DNA from: Betaproteobacteria bacterium
GTDB lineage: Bacteria > Pseudomonadota > Gammaproteobacteria > Burkholderiales > Casimicrobiaceae
Direction: 5' to 3'
Length of the DNA: 6,454 nt
NCBI GenBank assembly: GCA_005883655.1
Contig: VBDA01000493.1
Span: 1-6,454 of the forward strand
Both the position numbers and the translations under genes were made by a program. Numbering within the stretch: position 1 is the stretch's first letter; each line of letters begins with the position of its first letter. The notes beneath the pieces were generated by a model, which saw nothing but the letters and a program-made list of their open reading frames with translations, was not told the origin of the DNA and did no database searches. This document shows positions 1 through 4,827 of the stretch, piece after piece.

Positions 1-1217
1 TGATCGGCACCTTGATGCTGATGCCCAGGCTCTCTGTGCTGCTGCTCTCGGTACTGCCGACGCCGCCAGGAGTACCGTCGCGTCTTGCGTTGTTGCAGCT
101 GCGTGGTGCGCCGGGACAGGCTGCAGTGAGTCTCGCCGCGATCGTCGCCAGCGTGAGCCTGATGGTCTCGATGGCGATCATGGTGGCGTCGTTCCGGATT
201 TCGCTCGATACGTGGCTCGAGCGCATCCTTCCGGCCGATGTTTACGTGCGAGCCAGTGCGGCCGGCGATACCGCATACATGACCGTCGATGACCAGGCGC
301 GCATCGCCGCGCTTCCCGGCGTGCGCCGCGCCGAGTTTCTTCGAGAGCAACAGTTGCTGCTCGATCCCGCGAGGCCGCGCGTCGTGCTCCTCGCGCGTAC
401 GATCGACGCGACCAACCTCACGCGGCAGCTCCAGCTGGTAAGCGCGCAGATTACGCCGACTCCCGGCGCTCCGCCTCCGGTATGGGTCAACGAGGCGATG
501 GTCGATCTCTACGGTTATGCACTCGGGAGCGTTATCGAAATTCCCATCGCGGGAAAGCCGACCTCGTTCACTGTCGCGGGCGTGTGGCGCGACTATGCAC
601 GGCCGCAGGGAGCCATCGCGATCGAGCGCGAGCGCTACGTCGCGCTTACCGGTGACCGCAGCGCCACCAATGCCGCGCTCTGGCTGGCAACGGGTATCGG
701 AGTCGAACAGGTGAGCGGCGCAATCGAACGCGAAATCCCTGGCGGTACCCGGCTCGAGATAGCTGCGCCCGGAGAAATCCGCGAGTTCTCGCTCAAGGCC
801 TTCGACCGCACGTTCGCCGTCACCTATGCGCTCGAGCTTGCCGCAGTCGTCATCGGCCTGTTCGGGCTGTCGTCGTCGTTCGGCGCGCTCGTCCTGTCGC
901 GCCGTCGCGAGTTCGGCATGCTGCGGCACATCGGCATGACGCGGCGACAAATCGGTACGATGCTTGCCACCGAGGGCGCGACTGTCACCGGTATCGGCCT
1001 TGTGGTGGGGTTCGGCCTTGGATGGCTGATCAGTCTGATCCTGGTTCATGTGGTGAACCGCCAATCGTTCCATTGGGGAATGGAATTGTCCGTGCCCTGG
1101 GCGCCGCTGGCCGGTTCCGCGCTGCTCGTGCTCGCGCTTTCGACGTTAACGGCGCTCGCCAGCGGCCGTCAAGCCATGGGACCACCGGCGGTGCTGGCGG
1201 TGAAGGAGGATTGGTGA
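1..1217 (+). CDS. FtsX/MacB-type ABC transporter permease, C-terminal half (5' end outside window)
   Basis: This is an inner-membrane permease of the FtsX/MacB family, which works with an ATPase to move lipids, lipoproteins or peptides across the envelope. The frame is open from the first bases of the window to a TGA at 1215-1217, so the visible ~404 residues are only the C-terminal part. The TTG at 12 is just an internal codon. In order one sees a hydrophobic helix (roughly 120-205), a long soluble extracytoplasmic domain (roughly 210-800), and then three closely spaced membrane helices (about 810-895, 970-1050 and 1095-1180). A charged cytoplasmic loop with RRREFGMLRHIGMTRRQIG lies between the first two of these, which is the typical FtsX_permease signature. 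The short linker and helix at the left edge suggest the second half of a duplicated ~800-aa permease like AttF/AttG (inference). The AttH-like gene follows after 28 bases. The substrate is unknown. Confidence 0.9.
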   Translation, partial: IGTLMLMPRLSVLLLSVLPTPPGVPSRLALLQLRGAPGQAAVSLAAIVASVSLMVSMAIMVASFRISLDTWLERILPADVYVRASAAGDTAYMTVDDQARIAALPGVRRAEFLREQQLLLDPARPRVVLLARTIDATNLTRQLQLVSAQITPTPGAPPPVWVNEAMVDLYGYALGSVIEIPIAGKPTSFTVAGVWRDYARPQGAIAIERERYVALTGDRSATNAALWLATGIGVEQVSGAIEREIPGGTRLEIAAPGEIREFSLKAFDRTFAVTYALELAAVVIGLFGLSSSFGALVLSRRREFGMLRHIGMTRRQIGTMLATEGATVTGIGLVVGFGLGWLISLILVHVVNRQSFHWGMELSVPWAPLAGSALLVLALSTLTALASGRQAMGPPAVLAVKEDW

Positions 1218-1249
1218 TCGTAGAGCAACCTGCAAGCTGGAAACCATGA
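1203..1249 (+). promoter_or_regulatory. Strong Shine-Dalgarno and 11-codon micro-ORF overlapping the attH-like start
   Basis: A full AAGGAGG lies at 1203-1209, inside the last codons of the permease. Four bases later a GTG at 1214 opens a short frame coding MIVEQPASWKP. Its TGA at 1247-1249 overlaps the ATG of the next gene (1246-1248) as ATGA. The attH-like gene has no good Shine-Dalgarno of its own (GCTGGAAACC precedes the ATG), so this arrangement could deliver ribosomes by termination-reinitiation. This is inference. Alternatives are that the GTG is unused, or that the micro-ORF is the true N-terminal extension of the attH-like protein, separated by a one-base error. Confidence 0.35.
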
Positions 1250-2313
1250 GGAGACGGCGCTTTCTCGCGGGCTCGGTCCTGCTTCTGGCAGCCGGCGCAG
1301 TTGCGGCGGATGAATATCCTCGTGTGCTACCCGGCTACCTGCTCCAATTTCCGAAAGACGCAGGCGCTCACCCCGCGTTTCGCAGCGAATGGTGGTACAT
1401 CACCGGATGGGTTCAGGACGCGCGCGGCAGCAACTTCGGCATCCAGGTGACTTTTTTCCGCAACCGCCCGCGCGTGGCGGAGACGAACGCAAGCGCATTT
1501 GCGCCGCGCCAGATCGTGTTCGCACATGCCGCGTTCGCCGACGTGCGCCACGGAAAGCTCCGTCACGATCAACGCGCGGCGCGCACCGGCTTCGGCCTTG
1601 CCGAAGCCCGGGAGGAAACGGCCGACGTATGGATCGGCGATTGGTCGCTCAAGCTCATCGACGACCGCTACGTTGCGAAAATCGCGGCGCGCGATTTCGA
1701 GTTCGACCTGCGCTTTTCACCGAGACAACCGGTCCTGCTGCAAGGGGACCAGGGTTTCTCCCGCAAGGGCGGAGCCCTCGCCAATGCGAGTTATTACTAC
1801 AGCCACCCGCAGCTCGCCGTGTCGGGCAGCGTTGCGGTGGACGGAAACGGCGCGACCGTCACCGGCGTTGCCTGGCTCGATCACGAATGGTCGAGCGAAG
1901 CGCTTGCCGCCGACGCAAGTGGCTGGGACTGGATCGGCATCAACCTGAACGATGGCGGCGCGCTCATGGCGTTTCGCATGCGCGACCATTCCGGATCGGC
2001 GCTTTGGGCGGGAGGCGCTCTTCGCGAAGCCAGCGGAGCAACGAGGTCCTTCGAGCCGAATGAAATCCGCTTTAGCGAACGCCGGCGTTGGCGGTCGCCG
2101 CGTACGGGTGTCGAGTATCCGGTCGCCATGCTGGTCAACGTCAGCGACATCGAGTACACGCTGGAACCGCTGATGGACGACCAGGAGCTGGATACGCGTG
2201 CGAACACGGGAACGATCTACTGGGAGGGCGCCGTCCGCGCGATTCGAGCCGGGCAGGAGGTCGGACGCGGCTATCTCGAGCTCACCGGTTATTGGAAACC
2301 GCTGAAGCTTTGA
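1246..2313 (+). CDS. AttH/CrtC-like lipocalin-domain secreted protein (COG5621-type)
   Basis: A 355-aa exported protein of the AttH / hydroxyneurosporene synthase (CrtC-like) family, often annotated as a lipocalin-like or predicted secreted hydrolase. Residues 1-21 form a signal peptide with RRRRFLAG followed by a hydrophobic stretch ending AVA-AD, which fits a Tat signal (RRxFL) with cleavage near residue 20. Family hallmarks in order: HPAFRSEWWYITGW (42-55), YYYSHPQLAVSG in the middle, TGVAWLDHEWSSE (206-218) with the conserved DHEW, GWDWIGINL (226-234), TIYWEGAV around 324-330, and the closing GYLELTGYWKPLKL. The length is normal for the family. It follows an FtsX-type permease, matching the attEFGH-type gene order, so it probably binds or processes the ligand handled by that transporter in the periplasm (inference). 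Carotenoid hydratase activity is not implied, since no carotenoid genes are seen. The ATG at 1246 is chosen because it sits directly before the twin arginines. Confidence 0.88.
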   Translation: MRRRRFLAGSVLLLAAGAVAADEYPRVLPGYLLQFPKDAGAHPAFRSEWWYITGWVQDARGSNFGIQVTFFRNRPRVAETNASAFAPRQIVFAHAAFADVRHGKLRHDQRAARTGFGLAEAREETADVWIGDWSLKLIDDRYVAKIAARDFEFDLRFSPRQPVLLQGDQGFSRKGGALANASYYYSHPQLAVSGSVAVDGNGATVTGVAWLDHEWSSEALAADASGWDWIGINLNDGGALMAFRMRDHSGSALWAGGALREASGATRSFEPNEIRFSERRRWRSPRTGVEYPVAMLVNVSDIEYTLEPLMDDQELDTRANTGTIYWEGAVRAIRAGQEVGRGYLELTGYWKPLKL

Positions 2314-2354
2314 GGCGCATTGATTCGAACGCTTCGCGTCGGAGCATCGCAAAA

Positions 2355-2381
2355 AAAAGCGCGCAAGATGCGCGCGCTTTT
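2355..2381. terminator. Bidirectional intrinsic terminator
   Basis: A perfect 10-bp inverted repeat, AAAAGCGCGC (2355-2364) and GCGCGCTTTT (2372-2381), flanks a 7-base loop. The GC stem has an A-run on one side and a T-run on the other, so it gives a U-tract in both directions. It lies 41 bases after the attH-like stop and 22 bases beyond the stop of the convergent EF-hand gene, so it can terminate both operons. Confidence 0.85.
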
Positions 2382-2403
2382 CAGGCGAAGATGCTGGCAA
2401 TGC

Positions 2404-2683
2404 CTACTGCTTCTTCACCAAGTCCTTATTTTTCTGAAATGCCTTCCACTCGTTTTTGTCGATCTTGCCGTCCTTGTTGGTATCGGCGGCGTCGAAGTTC
2501 GTCCTCAGACGAGGTTCGACAATCGCCTCGGTCTTGTCTACGAATCCGTCCTTGTTCTTGTCGAGCCGCGCAAATTCGGCGGCGTCGTCGTCAGTCTAAC
2601 ACGGGAAGCGATGAAACCAGCGCAGCTCCGCCCAGGAACGATAAAGCCAAACCCGATCGCAGCAGTGTTGTCCTCGTCATCAT
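2404..2683 (-). pseudogene. Small exported EF-hand protein, frameshifted
   Basis: Two minus-strand reading frames together make a typical ~93-aa periplasmic calcium-binding protein, but they are offset by one base. The first begins ATGATG (2683/2680) behind AGGAG at 2686-2690. It codes a signal peptide, MMTRTTLLRSGLALSFLGGA followed by ALVSSLPVLD, and hits TGA at 2591-2593. The second frame runs from a stop at 2596-2598 down to TAG at 2404-2406. It codes TDDDAAEFARL followed by two canonical EF-hand loops, DKNKDGFVDKTE (2562-2527) and DTNKDGKIDKNE (2484-2449), each with D/N/D/G/D/E at positions 1, 3, 5, 6, 9 and 12, then a lysine-rich tail ending KKQ. One surplus base around 2590-2600 explains the break. 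Removing it would give a continuous secreted EF-hand protein. The spacing favours the second ATG as start. Real decay and sequencing error cannot be told apart here. Confidence 0.75.
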
Positions 2684-2750
2684 GGCTCCTTTCAGTCATC
2701 GAAACGACCGCAAACGCAAGCGGCCTTTCCGATATCAAAACACTCCCCCG

Positions 2751-2777
2751 TTTTAAATTTCGTTGCGCAAATTAAAA
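2751..2777. other. AT-rich imperfect inverted repeat upstream of the EF-hand gene
   Basis: TTTTAAATTT (2751-2760) and AAATTAAAA (2769-2777) form arms that pair except for one bulged base, around an 8-base GC-richer centre. It is the most AT-rich patch in the window and lies about 70-95 bases upstream of the EF-hand start, so it may hold that gene's promoter or an operator. No convincing -35/-10 pair is visible, so this is a weak call. Confidence 0.25.
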
Positions 2778-2805
2778 TGCATTCTGGCGCTCCTATGTGG
2801 TTCCA

Positions 2806-2832
2806 CAAGTCCGGGATCACATCCCGGACTTG
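2806..2832. terminator. 12-bp perfect hairpin across the stop codon of the two-cysteine-repeat protein gene
   Basis: CAAGTCCGGGAT (2806-2817) and ATCCCGGACTTG (2821-2832) pair perfectly around a CAC loop. On the minus strand the stem contains the last sense codons, and the TGA (2819-2817) starts in the loop. No T-run follows on either strand, so it is not a textbook intrinsic terminator. It could still slow polymerase, act with Rho, or protect the 3' end of the transcript. The inverted repeat itself is certain; its role is inferred. Confidence 0.5.
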
Positions 2833-3389
2833 CCACCGGCCGACGAGTTTGCATTGGAGCTTGTGCCAGCCGTACTGTTCCCCGGTGCGGCGGCGCCAGA
2901 AGGCGACCTGCCACTTCCCCCGCTCAATCCCGCGGGATTGGAGCCGCTGCTAGACCCTGCCGTACCGCTCCCTGGGCTGAGACCGGTAGGGTTCGATCCG
3001 CTGCTCGAACCGGTGCTGGTTCCGGGATTAGCATTGGTCGCGGGTGGGACGTTGCCGGGTGCCATGCCTGGCGCCGCGTAAGCCGGTGTCCCGTAACCGC
3101 CATACCCACCCGGATTGTACGAATTCGTCGGCGGCGCGACGATTTCGCCATTCAACTCGCGGCACGTCGAAAGCGCGGCGCCCGTCATGCCCCCGCAATC
3201 GTGCGACGTGCTAGGAGTGTTATTGCCTGCATTTCTCGCGGCCGCATTCAAGTCCATGCAACTACGCAGAGCGACGCCCTCCAGCCCGAAGCAATCATAC
3301 GGCGCGGCCTTTGGCGCCTGAGCGAATGCAGCGCCGCTCATGCAGAGCGCCACTCCTAGCAACAGAGATTTCCGATTCAAGACATCCAT
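2817..3389 (-). CDS. Secreted protein with two two-cysteine modules and a Gly/Ser/Asn-rich repeat tail, function unknown
   Basis: A 190-aa protein that I do not recognise. The start at 3389 is supported by GGAGAG (3400-3395) five bases upstream and by an immediate Sec signal peptide (MDVLNRKSLLLGVALCMSG, then AAFA with cleavage before Q24). The same frame is open further upstream, but that stretch is antisense-like repeat sequence of the neighbouring gene. Residues 32-48 and 64-80 are two copies, 32 residues apart, of the pattern DCxGxxGxALxxCxxLN. Each has cysteines 11 residues apart (C33/C44 and C65/C76), which suggests two small disulfide-closed helical hairpins in the periplasm (inference). 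From residue 86 the chain is low-complexity and probably disordered: Gly/Tyr/Pro-rich, then Gly/Ser/Asn-rich with an 18-residue tandem repeat. It lies 55 bases downstream of the lipoprotein gene on the same strand and is probably co-transcribed with it. Confidence 0.75.
   Translation of the reverse strand: MDVLNRKSLLLGVALCMSGAAFAQAPKAAPYDCFGLEGVALRSCMDLNAAARNAGNNTPSTSHDCGGMTGAALSTCRELNGEIVAPPTNSYNPGGYGGYGTPAYAAPGMAPGNVPPATNANPGTSTGSSSGSNPTGLSPGSGTAGSSSGSNPAGLSGGSGRSPSGAAAPGNSTAGTSSNANSSAGGKSGM
2910..3011 (-). repeat. 54-nt coding tandem repeat (two copies)
   Basis: Within the secreted-protein gene, residues 127-142 (GSSSGSNPTGLSPGSG) recur at 145-160 (GSSSGSNPAGLSGGSG), separated by Thr-Ala, giving an 18-residue or 54-nt period. 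The DNA copies differ at several third positions, so this is an old or selected duplication rather than a fresh slippage event. Confidence 0.75.
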
Positions 3390-3444
3390 ACGAACTCTCC
3401 AGTCGAAAAATTTGTACTCATCTGAGATCCTTGAACGGTTGCCA

Positions 3445-3648
3445 TCACCCGCCGTGATCGCGATAGCCATATCCCCAGTACCCTCGGTCGTAGCGTCCGC
3501 GATAGTAACCATCGTCACGGTAATACCCATCGCCGCGGTGGTACCCGTCGCCCCGGTAATATCCGCGACCGTAGTAGTCGCCTGCCGGCAGGACCACGCA
3601 GCCGCTGAGGATGGCGCTCAAGACTGAAAAAATGAGAAGGCGTTTCAT
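3445..3648 (-). CDS. Small Tyr/Gly/Arg-repeat lipoprotein, function unknown
   Basis: A 67-aa predicted lipoprotein. The start at 3648 is set by AAGGAG (3660-3655) with a six-base spacer. The frame extends further upstream but without a start signal. Residues 1-16 are a lipoprotein signal (MKRLLIFSVLSAILSG) with lipobox LSGC and lipidated Cys17. The remaining ~50 residues have no ordinary globular pattern. They consist of four tandem hexapeptides of the form GDGYYR (residues 27-50), followed by a Tyr/Gly/Arg/Asp tail ending YRDHGG. After Cys17 there is no Asp at +2 (Val18), so the Lol avoidance rule would send it to the outer membrane (family knowledge). The alternating Arg/Asp with Tyr suggests a flexible, surface-associated segment, but no activity can be assigned. 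The 190-aa secreted protein gene follows after 55 bases, suggesting an operon. Confidence 0.75.
   Translation of the reverse strand: MKRLLIFSVLSAILSGCVVLPAGDYYGRGYYRGDGYHRGDGYYRDDGYYRGRYDRGYWGYGYRDHGG
3499..3570 (-). repeat. Four 18-nt coding tandem repeats
   Basis: These encode GRGYYR, GDGYHR, GDGYYR and DDGYYR exactly in register over 72 bases. The copies vary mostly at silent positions, for example TATTAC versus TACCAC or TACTAT, so the peptide is kept better than the DNA. Tandem 18-mers of this kind can gain or lose units by slippage without shifting frame. Confidence 0.8.
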
Positions 3649-3795
3649 CGCTGTCTCCTTGCCTGATGGCATCTTGCATTCTCCATGTGCCACGCCGTCG
3701 CCACCATCGGCCGAAGGCTTGTTCTGCCGTCGGTGACATGGCGCGATGAGGTAGGATTGCATCCGACGCTTGGTCTACCCCGAGGGTTGCCGGCA

Positions 3796-4809
3796 TTATT
3801 GCTCCAGCATGTAGAGCTGCCACAAGTCCCTGTGGCTCATGTGGCACATCGGTTGGATGGCCAGCAGTCCGGTCTTGCCTATGCTCGACTCGAGATAGCG
3901 CATCTCCTCGAACTTTGCCCGCGTTTCCTCGTCCACGGAGACCTCGAAGCCGCTCTCGTTCATCATAAGGATGCCCTTGGCGCGCAAGGCAAGCTCTGTG
4001 TAAAGCCGCAGGTAGCAAAGAAGGTCCGCGACGACGGGCCCCTTGAACCTGGACTTCAATATAATCAGGTATTCGCCTATCGGTGAATCGGAGAGGCGTC
4101 CGGAGTTCATCAGCTCGAGCATTTCCGTGTCGGCATCGAAACCCTGTCCGAGCCAGTCGCCCACTGCTTTTTCGCTGCGCTGGAATACAGCATAGAGGAG
4201 CGGCGGCAGCACAATCAGGATGGCGAGCGTGGCAAGCTTCGGCCACGCCAGCAGATGGTTGAACGCCGAGTGCAAAACCACGGCGAGGGCGAAACCGGGT
4301 ACGAGCCCCCGCACCGTCTCTTTCGGCGTCCGTTCCAGCAAGGCAAGACCCATCACGGCGAAGATCGCCGTGGCACCGCCGTGCATGATCGCGGTGCCAA
4401 GGCCCCGCACGATCCAGGTGCCCATGCCGGCGTCCGGAACCAGATGCAGGAAGTACAGGTTCTCGACTGTCGCGAACCCGGTACCGACTGCAAAGCCGAA
4501 GATCGCCGCATCGACAAGGAAACCAATCCGATGGGTGCGGATCAATGCGACGACGACGAGCCCCTTCAGAAGCTCCTCGGTAACCGGCGCGACATAGCGC
4601 GAGAAGTGCGTCAAGTCGATGCGCACCAGCTCGAGCGCATATCCGTTTGTCACATAGCTGGCGCCGGCTATCAACGCACCAGCAGCGACAATGGTGATGA
4701 CCGCGCGTAGCTTCACCAGCTTGTAGCTGTCCAGATAGAGCAGCGCGGCGAGGAAACCCAGCACCGGCAGCAAGCCCACCAAAGCCGCCTCCAGGATGTT
4801 AGCCGACAT
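3796..4809 (-). CDS. PrsW-family intramembrane metalloprotease with a C-terminal cytoplasmic extension
   Basis: A 337-aa polytopic inner-membrane protein of the PrsW / CPBP-related clan of glutamic-type metal-dependent membrane proteases. In Bacillus the family is known for site-1 cleavage of the anti-sigma factor RsiW. The motifs are complete: APVTEELLKG (EE78-79, K82), GFATVENLYF (E116, N117), TAIMHGGATAIFAVMG (H143) and HSAFNH (H180, N184, H185). About seven or eight hydrophobic segments fill residues 5-210. Residues ~212-337 form a hydrophilic tail rich in Glu/Lys/Arg that is not part of the catalytic core and that I do not recognise. The start at 4809 is the first start codon after an in-frame TGA, which is the stop of the upstream gene 18 bases away. 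No Shine-Dalgarno is visible, so translation is probably coupled to that gene. No sigma or anti-sigma gene is in the window, so the substrate is unknown. Confidence 0.88.
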   Translation of the reverse strand: MSANILEAALVGLLPVLGFLAALLYLDSYKLVKLRAVITIVAAGALIAGASYVTNGYALELVRIDLTHFSRYVAPVTEELLKGLVVVALIRTHRIGFLVDAAIFGFAVGTGFATVENLYFLHLVPDAGMGTWIVRGLGTAIMHGGATAIFAVMGLALLERTPKETVRGLVPGFALAVVLHSAFNHLLAWPKLATLAILIVLPPLLYAVFQRSEKAVGDWLGQGFDADTEMLELMNSGRLSDSPIGEYLIILKSRFKGPVVADLLCYLRLYTELALRAKGILMMNESGFEVSVDEETRAKFEEMRYLESSIGKTGLLAIQPMCHMSHRDLWQLYMLEQ

Positions 4810-4827
4810 CGGGCGCAGCGATGGCGC

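Noticed and set aside
1717..2400. Long minus-strand open frame (227 aa) opposite the attH-like gene
   Set aside because: It is a high-GC shadow frame. The plus-strand protein has complete family motifs, and the antisense product is arginine-rich with no domain pattern.
2585..2605. Programmed ribosomal frameshift in the EF-hand gene
   Set aside because: There is no slippery heptamer, no stop-adjacent rare codon pattern of the prfB type, and no downstream pseudoknot that I can see. A single extra base is simpler.
2538..2738. Minus-strand 66-aa open frame over the EF-hand gene
   Set aside because: It is in the third frame, matches neither the signal peptide nor the EF-hands, and has no ribosome-binding site.
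2797..3081. Plus-strand 94-aa open frame rich in Pro/Leu/Gly
   Set aside because: It is antisense to the Gly/Ser/Asn-rich tail of the secreted protein. Its composition is the mirror of that repeat, and it has no convincing ribosome-binding site.
3390..3530. N-terminal extension of the 190-aa secreted protein (47 extra residues)
   Set aside because: The upstream part overlaps the repeat end of the lipoprotein gene in another frame and would bury the signal peptide. The start at 3389 has a good GGAGAG five bases upstream.
3499..3570. Short tandem repeats considered as a CRISPR-like or satellite array
   Set aside because: The period is 18 nt without spacers and is exactly in register with a GDGYYR coding repeat, so it is protein-coding repetition.
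3649..3762. Upstream extension of the small lipoprotein
   Set aside because: A signal peptide with lipobox begins exactly at 3648 behind AAGGAG. The upstream codons have no start signal and no protein-like character.
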